This document shows positions 35,563-44,871 of a stretch of 54,856 nucleotides of DNA, in pieces. The position numbers were made by a program, and so were the translations under genes. Origin of the DNA: RYN-428 sp035551995 (GTDB lineage Bacteria; Planctomycetota; Phycisphaerae; Tepidisphaerales; Tepidisphaeraceae); the NCBI GenBank assembly GCA_035551995.1, contig DASZME010000085.1:1-54856 (forward strand). The letters are read 5' to 3'. Numbering within the stretch: the first letter of the stretch is position 1; each line of letters starts with the position of its first letter. The notes beneath the pieces were generated by a model, which saw only the letters and a list, made by a program, of their open reading frames with translations, searched no databases and was not told the DNA's origin.

Positions 35563-37248
35563 TCACCGGCCCACGAATACGATCGTCGACCCATCGCCGC
35601 TCACGGCGATCCGTTCAAACCAGCCGAGGTTCAACACGCACGCCAGATCGGCCTCGGTCAATCGGCGGGCCATCAGCGGTGTCGCCGGCGCGCCGAGCCG
35701 GCGCGCGGTGGCCAAGCTCGCGGCGCGTATCCCCACCGTCAGACGGCCCCCCTCGACCCTCTGGGCGACCTCGATCGTTTCCGTGGGCGTGCATACCCCT
35801 TGCAAGTTGGCCATCAGGGATTTGACGGTCATGGCGACCGTCGATCGGGTTTCGATCGATAAGCCTAATGCGTCCAGGTGCGCCTTGACGGCGCCCACGC
35901 ATTTTTGAATTCCAGCGGCCGTCGCTGACGTACTGAATCGGCCATGGTCGACGCCGGCCATCGATCCCCGCGCGCCATTGTTGTTCGACAACTCCTGCGC
36001 ATCGCGCGAAAAAAGAGCGGCGATCATCGCGTCGTCCTGCTCGACGCGAGGCTCGGGCGGCGCGGTCAGATTGGCGACGTGAACGGCGTGCGGGCCGCTC
36101 AACGGGCGAAGGAATCGCCGGGGGGCGGCGGCGGGGCGCTTGCTGTTTCCGTCGGCGAAGAAGATCGCCTTGCTCACGGCGTCCCGCACGGGCTTTTCCA
36201 GCAGTTTCGAGAGCGACGGCTCCAGGTTCAACAACTCAAACGCCTCGGGCGCCACTGTGTCGATCTCCATGCAGTCCACATGCGAGTAGCAATATTTTAC
36301 AAGCTGATTGGCGATCTGCACGATATGCAGCGCCTTACGCAGGGGGAGCGGGTCGGCGGGCGAAAAAGCGCCGGCGGGGCGATGATGCCAGCGGATCGCC
36401 TGCACCAAATCGGCCGGCAATTTCCACTTCGCCGCCAGGTTGGCGCCGATCCCGGCGTGGTCCAGCCCAAGCACCTGCGCCTCGCGCGCCAGCCGGCTTG
36501 TTTCGCCGTCGGAGGTCACGTCGCGAAGCTTCGCCGCCTCCTGCGGAAGCTGCGCCAAAACGGCCAGCTTTCCCAGGTCATGCAGCAATCCGAGCGTCGC
36601 CACGAACCCCGCGTCCACGCCGCCGACCCGGCGAGCCAAAGCCTCGGCCACGTAAGAAACCGCCAGCGAGTGAATCCATAAATCCTCCGCGTCAAGCGCC
36701 GCCACCGGATCTTTCGGCGCGAGCACTTCATCAAGCCGAAGGCGGATGACCATCGCCTTGACGGTTCCAAATCCCAGGTAGCTGACGGCTTCGCTGACGG
36801 AGGTGATGGTGCGGGACAATCCCATCGACGCGGAGTTGGCCGTGCGAAGCAGCGACGCCGCCAGCGACGGATCGCTGGAGGCCACCTCGGCGACGCTGGC
36901 GGCGGTTGATTTGGGGTCCTGGATTTCTCGCAGTAATTCGACGACGACCATCGGCAACGGCGGCAGAAGCAGCAGCCCCTCCTTGACCGAAGGGAGCATG
37001 TCGCCCACCGAATGGCCCACGTCCGACGGGTGCGGTACCCGAATGCGATAGCCCCCGGCGGCTAGCACGAATTCGCCTTCGGATTCCCCTTCGTCACACG
37101 GATAGTTGATCGGGCGAGCGGTCTCGCTCGGCGGCGGACTGGACGTACCCAACAAGCGCGCGAAGAAAGCGGCCAGCCACCCCATGAAGCCCGAAGATTC
37201 CCCAGCCGCCGTGACTACATTGGTAGAATGAAGGGTTTGCATAGTCAT
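35563..37248 (-). CDS. HDOD domain signalling protein
   Basis: A 561-residue cytosolic protein. The HDOD domain covers about residues 85-290, beginning LLLLPPLPMVVVELLREIQD and including the RTANSASMGLSRTITSVSEA helix. LGLLHDLGKLAVLA keeps an HD pair, and LAAKWKLPADLVQAIRWHHR is typical. HDOD proteins regulate bacterial signalling, chemotaxis or DNA repair. The C-terminal third (from about 380) has no catalytic motif I can name; it may be a small sensor or degenerate domain. The start is uncertain: ATG at 37248 or 37242, with GACGAG directly upstream; the longer frame adds an unlikely Arg/Cys tail. Confidence 0.85.
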   Translation of the reverse strand: MTMQTLHSTNVVTAAGESSGFMGWLAAFFARLLGTSSPPPSETARPINYPCDEGESEGEFVLAAGGYRIRVPHPSDVGHSVGDMLPSVKEGLLLLPPLPMVVVELLREIQDPKSTAASVAEVASSDPSLAASLLRTANSASMGLSRTITSVSEAVSYLGFGTVKAMVIRLRLDEVLAPKDPVAALDAEDLWIHSLAVSYVAEALARRVGGVDAGFVATLGLLHDLGKLAVLAQLPQEAAKLRDVTSDGETSRLAREAQVLGLDHAGIGANLAAKWKLPADLVQAIRWHHRPAGAFSPADPLPLRKALHIVQIANQLVKYCYSHVDCMEIDTVAPEAFELLNLEPSLSKLLEKPVRDAVSKAIFFADGNSKRPAAAPRRFLRPLSGPHAVHVANLTAPPEPRVEQDDAMIAALFSRDAQELSNNNGARGSMAGVDHGRFSTSATAAGIQKCVGAVKAHLDALGLSIETRSTVAMTVKSLMANLQGVCTPTETIEVAQRVEGGRLTVGIRAASLATARRLGAPATPLMARRLTEADLACVLNLGWFERIAVSGDGSTIVFVGR

Positions 37249-37366
37249 CTCGTCCCGGTCCGATAATCGCAAACAGCCGGCGCTCGCGCATCGGCTCTGC
37301 CTGCGTAGGTACATCATCGGTTGAATCGGCGGTGTATCCGAGTCGCGGGGAGTGGGCAATCTGTTC

Positions 37367-39421
37367 TTAATGCGTTCGATGAGCGGGCTGTACCTTCGGA
37401 GGGCGAATCACCCGGACTTTGAAAGTCCCGAGCAATTGGGCCGGCGTCAGAAAACCGCCGGTATCGGCAATCTGGTCGGCGTTTAGGGCCGCCTTAAATT
37501 TGTATGACCTGCCTTGCCGGAATAACCCCGTCGGCGCCGACAGCGTATAAACGGCGGTGGTCGCGTTCCCGGAGGTGATTTGCGAAACATACTGGGCGGC
37601 GGCGCTGAATCGCGGCGCCGTCACGGTCAGATTGCCGGACGATAGACTCGTTAAGTCAATCGGCTGTTCGCCCAGATAGGTTACGGTGAAGGTCAGCGAA
37701 GTGGTCTTGGCGACCACCGTCGGCGGGACGCCGACGGCGGTAACGATCGGCGGGGTCGGCGCGGTCCAATCATGGCCGGTCGCGACGCCGTCAAAACCGG
37801 CCTGGAAATAGCCGACCACCGCCGCCGCCGAGCAGTCAGGCCGCCAGCTTTGCTGCGATTGCAGACGAGCGCCCGCCAGGAAATCCGCGTCGGACCCCGC
37901 TCCGCCAAGCGCGGCGTCGTAGACCGACAACGTCCGCGTCGCATCGACATACGAGACAGGCTGCTGCGAAACCGTCGGCTCATCGTGCCCCGTCCACTGC
38001 GCGAGCGAGGTCGCCTTGCCGGCGACCATTATCGAAGCCGCGTCGGCCGAATAGGTGTTATCGGCGAAATGAAGCTGGCTCATATCCATCGCGCCGTCGC
38101 TTTGCACGACGGCGCCGTCGATATCCTGAAAATCATTTTGCTGAATGTTGACGTCGTTGAGGGCGGTGAGTCCGGCGCCGCCGTAGTCAAGGCCCCCCTC
38201 GACGTAGACGCCGCGGTTCCAGTCATAGATGACATTTCCCAGAATGTTGACGTCGTTGAGGCCGACGGAATCCTGCGGGTTGATCTGATCGGATCCATAC
38301 ATGAGGTTGATCGCGGCCGGGGCGTTGGGAAGACTGTCGGCGAAGATGTTATTGCTGACGACGGTCGGATAACCGGGCGCGGTATTGCCGATTACGATGC
38401 CCTGGCCGTACGGCGCGCCATTGAGATTACCGCCGCCGATGAAGACATTGCCGTTGACGATTCCGCTGACGCCGCCGGGGGTGCTGGTGGCGCCGTTGAC
38501 CAGGCCGAAGGACATGCCGATGGGATCGTCGATGAAGACGTTATTTTCGACGGTTCCGCCGGGGCGGTCTTGCAGTCCGTAACCGGCGGCGCGGGCGAAG
38601 ATATTGTTGTCGATGGTGACGTTGGTGTTATTGCTTGAGAGATAGCAATCGTGATTGAAGTAGGTTGCCTGGGCGCCGGGGATTTGGTCGTTGTAGCCGT
38701 CGGCGTCGAAGGTATTTCCCTGGATTAGTAGATTGGCGACGCCATAACAGTAGAGACCCTGGGAATGGCCGGTAACGGAATAGGAATCATCGATGATATT
38801 TCGGCGAACCTGTGCGTCGGTGATCTGCCCGAGATAGCTTTGCAGATTGATATTGACCGAATAGTCCTCCATCCAGCAGTTTTCGATGGTGATGCCGTTT
38901 GTCTGGGTGAGAACGTCGATGCCGGTGGCGTCGGCGGAGCCAAAGAAGGTGCGTGAGTTGGGATCGCGTCCGTCGGCGTAAAAATGCAGGCCGATTATGT
39001 CGATGTGATCGACTTCGGGGCTGGAGCTGGCGCCGGCGAAGAAGCCGTCGCCGGTCCCCGTTTCCAGCAGCGGGCGAGCGCCCGAGCCGTAGGAACCGAT
39101 GAGCATTGGCTGATCGTTGGACTTGCCGCTCAGGCGCCAGGCGCCCAGCCCGCTGTTCCAGGTATCGCCGCACTTGAGAAGCAGCCAGTCGGACGAATCG
39201 TTGCGGAGCAGACTGACGCCTTTCGCGATGGACGCGACGGGATTCGCCGGGGAAAGGCCGTTGTTGTTATCGCTGCCGGCGGAACTGCTGACGTAAATAA
39301 CGCGCGTGGCGGCCGAGGGCGCAAGGGTGGTCCAGCCGTCCGAATCGATAGACACCGACAGCAACCTGCGATCTTCCAGCCGCTCGATCGACGGCCGCGC
39401 CGCGAGCAACAACTTCGCCAC
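37367..39421 (-). CDS. Extracellular right-handed beta-helix protein with LEDRRLLS motif
   Basis: A protein of about 684 residues with a parallel beta-helix fold. The N-terminus has no classic signal peptide but carries IERLEDRRLLS, a motif found at the start of many large extracellular planctomycete proteins. A DUF1565-like opening (VSSSAGSDNNNGLSPANPVA) leads into beta-helix coils rich in Asn and Ile (NGITIENCWMEDYSVNINLQ; TNVTIDNNIFARAAGYGLQD). From about residue 545 an Ig-like domain follows (TSLTFTVTYLGEQPIDLTSL). The fold is that of polysaccharide lyases or adhesins. GTG at 39421, five bases after GGAGG, is the best start; TTG 39433 is an alternative. Confidence 0.82.
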   Translation of the reverse strand: MAKLLLAARPSIERLEDRRLLSVSIDSDGWTTLAPSAATRVIYVSSSAGSDNNNGLSPANPVASIAKGVSLLRNDSSDWLLLKCGDTWNSGLGAWRLSGKSNDQPMLIGSYGSGARPLLETGTGDGFFAGASSSPEVDHIDIIGLHFYADGRDPNSRTFFGSADATGIDVLTQTNGITIENCWMEDYSVNINLQSYLGQITDAQVRRNIIDDSYSVTGHSQGLYCYGVANLLIQGNTFDADGYNDQIPGAQATYFNHDCYLSSNNTNVTIDNNIFARAAGYGLQDRPGGTVENNVFIDDPIGMSFGLVNGATSTPGGVSGIVNGNVFIGGGNLNGAPYGQGIVIGNTAPGYPTVVSNNIFADSLPNAPAAINLMYGSDQINPQDSVGLNDVNILGNVIYDWNRGVYVEGGLDYGGAGLTALNDVNIQQNDFQDIDGAVVQSDGAMDMSQLHFADNTYSADAASIMVAGKATSLAQWTGHDEPTVSQQPVSYVDATRTLSVYDAALGGAGSDADFLAGARLQSQQSWRPDCSAAAVVGYFQAGFDGVATGHDWTAPTPPIVTAVGVPPTVVAKTTSLTFTVTYLGEQPIDLTSLSSGNLTVTAPRFSAAAQYVSQITSGNATTAVYTLSAPTGLFRQGRSYKFKAALNADQIADTGGFLTPAQLLGTFKVRVIRPPKVQPAHRTH

Positions 39422-39619
39422 CAACACCTCCAAAATAACCGGAGATTAACGAATGAATCGCGCGATCGCGGCCGCCATCTTCGCTGGCCGCTTTCCCGAC
39501 ATGAAGGGTAGCCGTCGTTTATTTAGGCGTCTACAGTCATAGCCAAACGCAAGTGATTTCGACAAGATACGGAAAAGAAAGATCGCTATTTGCAATCGCG
39601 CGACGGCGACCGGTTCGCT

Positions 39620-39625
39620 TATAAT
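39620..39625 (+). promoter_or_regulatory. -10 element of putative leaderless AAA ATPase gene
   Basis: TATAAT ends nine bases before the ATG at 39635; no Shine-Dalgarno is present. Confidence 0.5.
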
Positions 39626-39634
39626 CGGGAACCT

Positions 39635-40801
39635 ATGAGCGTCACCTGGGAAACTTTCGAGCGGTATCGGCAAAAGGGACTTGACGCCCGCCGGGCCGGG
39701 CAATGGGATTCGGCTCGCGTTTATCTGCTCGAGGCGGCGCGGGCGATGGTGTCGCTTGGCAAAGGGGCGATGGGCGAGGAACTGCGCGAAGGCCGAAAGC
39801 AGATGGCGCAGCGCCTGCTCGAATTGGCGCGCGACTGCGATGCGGCGGCGAAGGAAGATCGCCGCGCCGGCAATCTTCGCCGAACCGGCCAATCGGCCGG
39901 CGCATCGGCCGCTCAGGCGAGCGAATCGGAGGGGGAGACGTCGGGGCAGCAATGGGTCATCAGGGAAAGGTCGTCCCTTCGGTTTGCCGACGTCGCCGGG
40001 CTGGAGGACGTCAAACAGGACATTCGCCTGAAGATGATCTACCCGTTCGAGCATCCGGAGCTGGCGGAAAAATTCGGCATTCGCCCGGGGGGCGGCGTGC
40101 TGATGTACGGGCCGCCCGGCACCGGCAAAACAATGCTCGCCAAAGCCACCGCCGGCGAAATCGACGCCACCTTCTTCCGTATTTCGCCCGCCGACGTGCT
40201 AAGCAAATGGGTGGGCGAAGCCGAGCAGAATATCAAGAAATTGTTCGACGCCGCCGCGGGAGAGAAGCGCAGCATCATTTTCATCGACGAGATCGAAGCG
40301 CTTGTTCCCGCCCGGCGGGACGACGGCTCCAGCGTCATGCAGCGCGTGGTGCCGCAGATTTTGCAGGAGGTGGAAGGTTTCGACAAAAAGGCCGGCCGGC
40401 CCATCCTTCTCATGGGCGCCACCAACGTCCCCTGGCAACTCGACCCGGCCATGCTCCGGCCCGGACGATTCGACGAAAAAGTGTATATCCCTCTTCCCGA
40501 TCTCCCGGCCCGTCGGAAGATGCTGGACTTGTATCTGGCCCATCGCCCCGTCGCCGTCAACGTCGATCTCGACGCCATCGCGCTGCAAATGAACGGGTAC
40601 AGCGGGGCTGACATTAGATATTTGTGCGACCGTGCGGCCACAATCCCTTTTTTACGCAGTGTCGCGTCGGGCGGCGAGGAAGAAATCACCCCCGACGTGC
40701 TCGGCGAAGCGTTTGCCGAGGTGCAACCGTCGGTGACGGCTCCGATGCTGCGGCGATTTGAGGATTGGACGAGATCCAGCGAGGTAAATGGGGCGGTTTG
40801 A
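39635..40801 (+). CDS. Vps4/katanin-like AAA ATPase with MIT-like N-terminal domain
   Basis: A 388-residue ATPase of the meiotic (Vps4/katanin/spastin) AAA type. Residues 3-75 are three predicted helices with the spacing of a MIT domain (ERYRQKGLDARRAGQWDSAR; EELREGRKQMAQRLLELARD). After an acidic linker comes the AAA core: Walker A GPPGTGKT (159-166), pore-loop region LSKWVGEAEQNIKKLF (189-204), Walker B FIDE (216-219), sensor GATN (261-264) and Arg pair at 275/278. GATNVPWQLDPAML and YIPLPDLPAR are Vps4-clade phrases. The C-terminal VQPSVTAPMLRRFEDW resembles the last helix of Vps4. It probably remodels protein complexes, perhaps at membranes. Confidence 0.88.
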   Translation: MSVTWETFERYRQKGLDARRAGQWDSARVYLLEAARAMVSLGKGAMGEELREGRKQMAQRLLELARDCDAAAKEDRRAGNLRRTGQSAGASAAQASESEGETSGQQWVIRERSSLRFADVAGLEDVKQDIRLKMIYPFEHPELAEKFGIRPGGGVLMYGPPGTGKTMLAKATAGEIDATFFRISPADVLSKWVGEAEQNIKKLFDAAAGEKRSIIFIDEIEALVPARRDDGSSVMQRVVPQILQEVEGFDKKAGRPILLMGATNVPWQLDPAMLRPGRFDEKVYIPLPDLPARRKMLDLYLAHRPVAVNVDLDAIALQMNGYSGADIRYLCDRAATIPFLRSVASGGEEEITPDVLGEAFAEVQPSVTAPMLRRFEDWTRSSEVNGAV

Positions 40802-40893
40802 ACGATTGTCAGGCGGCCATCAAAATGGCTCGCGCTGCTTACCGGATACGGTAAACAGCGCGAGCCTCGGCTTAGACTGGTGCCAGGTTTGTT

Positions 40894-40919
40894 CGTTTAG
40901 CGGCCCCGCTTGCGGGGCG
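40894..40919 (-). repeat. Dispersed repeat core, inverted copy
   Basis: On the minus strand this is the same 26-base palindromic core found at the 3' end of the 69-bp repeat: stem CCCCGC/GCGGGG followed by CCGCTAAACG. The 5' part of the repeat is not conserved here. It faces a direct copy at 41020. Confidence 0.7.
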
Positions 40920-41019
40920 TTTTGAGAATTATTCTAAGCCTTCGTATTCATTCATTTTAGCCCAGTTGTCATATTGCATAGCGAGTTCGGTCGTGAAATT
41001 CTTCGTTGGCGCCGGCAAA

Positions 41020-41044
41020 CGCCCCGCAAGCGGGCCGCTAAACG
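41020..41044 (+). repeat. Dispersed repeat core, direct copy
   Basis: One base shorter than the standard core (GCGGG instead of GCGGGG). With 40894-40919 it forms an inverted pair about 100 bases apart, between the AAA gene and the convergent DUF3309 gene. Confidence 0.65.
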
Positions 41045-41048
41045 AAAG

Positions 41049-41213
41049 CTATAGTTTTCCGAGCAAAACGAGAATGATCAGGATGATCAAAATGGTGCCG
41101 AGGCCGCCGCTCGGCGCCCATCCCCACCCGTTGCTGTATCCCCAGGTGGGAAGTGAGCCGATGAGCATTAAAATGAGGACGACGATGATGATAGTCCGCG
41201 CTAATCCGTTCAT
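41049..41213 (-). CDS. DUF3309 family small membrane protein
   Basis: A 54-residue protein. Translation of the minus strand gives MNGLARTIIIVVLILMLIGS, LPTWGYSNGWGWAPSGGLGT and ILIILIILVLLGKL. Two hydrophobic helices flank the conserved LPTWxYSxGWGxxPSGGLG loop, which defines the DUF3309 family. Members are small inner-membrane proteins of unknown function, often near general stress genes. The stop lies just after the REP-like core at 41020-41044. It is downstream of the DUF883 gene on the same strand (33 bases), so they are probably co-expressed. Confidence 0.85.
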   Translation of the reverse strand: MNGLARTIIIVVLILMLIGSLPTWGYSNGWGWAPSGGLGTILIILIILVLLGKL

Positions 41214-41246
41214 ATTGAGACTCCGGTGAAATGAGAGGTCGATGCG

Positions 41247-41591
41247 TTAGTCGTTGCGGCGCCAAATCAAGCCGATCACCAATCCCAGGCCAAGGGCGAT
41301 GAGAATCGCCTTCAGGGGACTTTGCTTGATATACCCTGCCGTCGTCTCCTCGCAATCGCGAACGGCATCGCGCGTTCGCGCGTAGGTGTCACGGCCACGG
41401 CCGCTCAGATCGTCATACTGATGACGAACATAGTCGGCGGCCTGTCCGCCGACGGCTTGGGCGCGGTCGGCGGCGTTTTTGACGGCGTCCTTGGCTTCAT
41501 CGACGAAGGATGACCCGGCTTCTCGTGCTTCTCCTACCGCTTCTTTCCCATCCTGAACCGCATTGTGCGCGTGTCGTGAACTGTGAGGCAT
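41247..41591 (-). CDS. DUF883 (ElaB/YqjD-like) membrane-anchored protein
   Basis: A 114-residue protein with a long amphipathic helical region (about 8-88; AVQDGKEAVGEAREAGSSFV, DAVKNAADRAQAVGGQAADY). A single C-terminal transmembrane helix ends in a basic tail (LKAILIALGLGLVIGLIWRR). This matches the ElaB/YqjD family, inner-membrane proteins that can bind ribosomes in stationary phase in enteric bacteria. GGAG precedes the ATG. Followed by the DUF3309 gene; the pair looks like a general stress unit. Confidence 0.85.
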   Translation of the reverse strand: MPHSSRHAHNAVQDGKEAVGEAREAGSSFVDEAKDAVKNAADRAQAVGGQAADYVRHQYDDLSGRGRDTYARTRDAVRDCEETTAGYIKQSPLKAILIALGLGLVIGLIWRRND

Positions 41592-41784
41592 GACTGATCT
41601 CCGTAAAAGCCGTCGCCGACGTCAGCGACTTCGCCGAAACGGCAACGGCCACTTATGCAAGAGACCGCAAAGGAAGGGCCAATCCCAAAAAGACGGGCAA
41701 GAATATGATTCGACGCGCAAACGAGCGCGACGGTACGTCAGACTGGCGTTGCGCTCGTGATGAGCAAATATTATAAGACTTTTT

Positions 41785-44628
41785 TTACTTGGCCGGCTTC
41801 AGCAACTCGCCGCCGGAACGGGTGGTGGCGCCCTCTCGTTTGGAGGGCATGGGAACCACTTCCACGTCGCCCAGCCGTTTCAGTTGGTCTTTCACCTGAT
41901 CGGCGGGGGCGACGACGACGATCGTCATACGATTGTCGTCGACATATTTATTCATCACGGTTTTTACTTGGTCGGCGGTAATGGCGCCGATGGCGGCGGG
42001 GTAGTTGTCGTAGTAGTCAATCGGGTAATCGTTGAGAATCCCATCAACCCGGTAAGCCGCCTGCTGGCCGATGGTCTGCATTCCCATCAGCAAGGCGCCG
42101 GCGACGCGCGTTTTGGCTTCGGCCAATTCGCCCGGCTCGACGTCGGCTTTGCGCATGTCGCCGAAGACTTTGAAGATCGCCTCGATGGCGTCGGCGGTCG
42201 ATTCGACGGCGGTCTCGGTGCCGGCGACGAACGCGCCGCCATGACGCCCGGGCTGGAAGACCCCGTGCACGCCGTACGCCAATCCTTTTTCGGCGCGGAC
42301 GTAACGCATCAGCCGCGAGTCGATCCCGCCGCCGCTGAGAATTTGGCCCGCGGTCGAGCCGGCGAATTTGTCTTCGCTGCGGATGTCGTACGCGGGAATG
42401 GCGATCCGCACCGACGACTGACGGCCGCTGGGACGGTCAACTAAAATGATCCGTCGTTTGGCCGGCGTGTTTCCTTCGACGTGAAAATTTTGCGCGGGCG
42501 TGGGGTGGCCGAACTTGTGATGCTCCAGCAACTCCGCGGCCAGTTTTTCTCCTTGTTCCACCGTCACGTCGCCGCTGAAAATCAGAATTCCGAAATCGAC
42601 GGCGAAGTTGCGGCCATAGGCGCGTTTAATGTCGTCCAGTCCGATCGACGCGACGCTGGCGGGCGTGGCATGGCGCCCCATCGGCGTGTCGCCCCACAAC
42701 GCCGAGTCCAGTTCCTCACCCGCCACAGTCGTCGGATTTTCCTGCGACAGTTCCAACTCGCTTTGCGTCTGCTCCTTGAGCTTGGCGAATTCCGCTTGCG
42801 GAAAGCTCGGCTGATCGAGCAACTGCCGGGTGCGGAGCATCGCGTGATCCAACTGCGGGGTCGTGCAAGAGCCGTTCAGGCGGGTGTAATCGCCGCCGTC
42901 GTTGATTTCGATCGTGATGGCGCGCGATTCCAGGTCCTGGGCCAACTGCGCGTAGGTCAGATCGGCGCAGCCGCGATGAAGCATCGAATCGGCGAGACTC
43001 GACAGACCCTCTTTTCCCTTGGGATCTTCGTAGGAACCTTGCCGGGTCGTGAGGCTCCAGCTGACCAGGGGCAATCGCGGATCGGGCATCACGATCACCT
43101 GCACGTTGCCGATCATCGTCTCTTTTCCCTTGGCGAAATGCGCCTTGGCCGAAACGCTCGGCGTGGGGGCGTGCGCCGGCCAATCCTTGGGAAATTCCAC
43201 TTGCCGCGGCGTAACGGGTTTACTCGGGGGAATCACGGTCAGATCGATGCTGGCCTGCGTCGTCGCGGACCGCGCGTCTTTGCCGAGCGGGTCAGGCTTC
43301 ACCCGCAGCGTGGTCGAGCGCGACGGCTGCAAATATTCCTTCGCCACGCGCTGAATGTCGGCCAGCGTGACGGCTTCCATCTTTTGCGGATCGGTATTGA
43401 CGCGATTGGGATCGTCGGTCATCAGGGCTTCTTCGCCAAGCTGCTCGGCGATGTCGGTCGCCGTCTCGCGGGCCTGAACCAGCGCGATGCGCTCCTGGGT
43501 CTTGGCCTTGTCCAGTTCATCCTGGGTCACGCCATGCCCCACCACGTCCGCCACGGCGTCGGTCAAATCCGTTTCGACCGTCTTTGGATCCTTCCCCTGC
43601 ATGACGATGGCGCCGACCATGAAAATGCCGGCGTCTTCAAGCTTCATGTCGCTGGCGAACGCCTGCACCGCAAGCGGGTGCTCGCTGCTGACCAGCATTT
43701 TCTGAAGCCGGCTCGATCGCCCGTCGCCCAGAATCACGCCAAGCATGTCCAGCGCCTGATGGTCTTCGTTCTTGTAGCCCGGCACATGATATCCGATCTG
43801 CACGCGCGGCAGCGGCGCCCCATAGCTGACGTCGACATGACGAGCCTGGGTCTGTTCCGGCTCGGCGGGAATCTCGCGGGGAACGGCCGGCCCTTTGGGA
43901 ATCCACGCGAAATATTTCGCCACCAGCGCCTTGGCCGCGTCAATCTCGATGTCGCCGGAGACCACCAGGATCGCGTTGTTCGGCAGATAATACGTATTGA
44001 AAAAATCCTGAAGCTCGTTGGACCGCGAGGCTTTCAATTGATCCATGTTTCCGATCGGCGTCCAGCGGTAGCTGTGGGTCGTAAACGCCGCCCCCAGGAA
44101 ATCCTGAAAGATGCGGCCGTACGGCTGGTTCATGTACCGCATCCGCCATTCCTCGGCCACCACCTTGCGCTCGGTGCCGAAGATCGTGTCCGACACGCGA
44201 AATCCGGCCATGCGATCCGCTTCCAGATACAACGCCGTCTCCAGCGCCGTGCTCGGCAGCGTCTCGTGATAAACCGTCTGATCGAACGACGTGAACGCAT
44301 TGACCTGCGCCCCCACGGCGCCGAGTATCTTCATGTGTTCCTGGGCCTTCACGTGGGCCGACCCGCGAAACATCATGTGCTCGAACATATGCGCGAATCC
44401 CTGCCGATCGGCCCGCTCGTCGCGGCTGCCGACGTGGTAAAACACCCGCACCTCCACGACCGGCGCCTGGTGCAGCGGCGCATAGATCACGCGCAACCCG
44501 TTGGGGAGCGTTTCCTGCGTGAAGTCGATCTGCTTAGCCTCTTCGGCAAAGCTGGGAGCGGCGACGTTCAACGCTAAAAATAATGTGCAGACAATGACGG
44601 TGATTGGATTGATCCATCGATTCAGCAT
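41785..44628 (-). CDS. M16 family zinc metallopeptidase, two-domain, exported
   Basis: A 947-residue insulinase-like protease with signal peptide (VIVCTLFLALNVAAPSFA). The first M16 unit carries the inverted zinc motif HMFEH (His 80, Glu 83, His 84), and the downstream VVAEEW segment supplies the third ligand. A second M16 unit starts near residue 480 (GKEGLSSLADSMLHRGCADL) but has no zinc motif, as is usual for the non-catalytic half. Such periplasmic or lipid-anchored proteases degrade peptides. The start MLNRWINP has GGAG about 8-10 bases upstream. It has no obvious partner gene nearby. Confidence 0.93.
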   Translation of the reverse strand: MLNRWINPITVIVCTLFLALNVAAPSFAEEAKQIDFTQETLPNGLRVIYAPLHQAPVVEVRVFYHVGSRDERADRQGFAHMFEHMMFRGSAHVKAQEHMKILGAVGAQVNAFTSFDQTVYHETLPSTALETALYLEADRMAGFRVSDTIFGTERKVVAEEWRMRYMNQPYGRIFQDFLGAAFTTHSYRWTPIGNMDQLKASRSNELQDFFNTYYLPNNAILVVSGDIEIDAAKALVAKYFAWIPKGPAVPREIPAEPEQTQARHVDVSYGAPLPRVQIGYHVPGYKNEDHQALDMLGVILGDGRSSRLQKMLVSSEHPLAVQAFASDMKLEDAGIFMVGAIVMQGKDPKTVETDLTDAVADVVGHGVTQDELDKAKTQERIALVQARETATDIAEQLGEEALMTDDPNRVNTDPQKMEAVTLADIQRVAKEYLQPSRSTTLRVKPDPLGKDARSATTQASIDLTVIPPSKPVTPRQVEFPKDWPAHAPTPSVSAKAHFAKGKETMIGNVQVIVMPDPRLPLVSWSLTTRQGSYEDPKGKEGLSSLADSMLHRGCADLTYAQLAQDLESRAITIEINDGGDYTRLNGSCTTPQLDHAMLRTRQLLDQPSFPQAEFAKLKEQTQSELELSQENPTTVAGEELDSALWGDTPMGRHATPASVASIGLDDIKRAYGRNFAVDFGILIFSGDVTVEQGEKLAAELLEHHKFGHPTPAQNFHVEGNTPAKRRIILVDRPSGRQSSVRIAIPAYDIRSEDKFAGSTAGQILSGGGIDSRLMRYVRAEKGLAYGVHGVFQPGRHGGAFVAGTETAVESTADAIEAIFKVFGDMRKADVEPGELAEAKTRVAGALLMGMQTIGQQAAYRVDGILNDYPIDYYDNYPAAIGAITADQVKTVMNKYVDDNRMTIVVVAPADQVKDQLKRLGDVEVVPMPSKREGATTRSGGELLKPAK

Positions 44629-44871
44629 CGTTTAACGCTCCATATTGGAAAGCGGCCCGCCGGCTGGCGCCGGGAATGATCTCGCCCCATCCCATGCTAC
44701 CGCAACTTATGGTTGGTGGCGAAACCTACCGACATAATTTGAAGACGCAACCGGGCCGACCACTCTAACGAGGTATGTCGGCGCGCCGATCACGGCGAAC
44801 GAATCGCGTCTCGTCGGCGGCTTACGTTTGCGGTGCTCACAAGAAATGTGGAACTTATTTCCGAGGCGCCC

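Noticed and set aside
42481..44577. A 698-codon open frame antisense to the M16 peptidase gene
   Set aside because: The opposite strand encodes an unmistakable two-domain M16 protease with signal peptide. The antisense frame is rich in Arg/His/Val and has no domain, and is a shadow of the G/C third-position bias.
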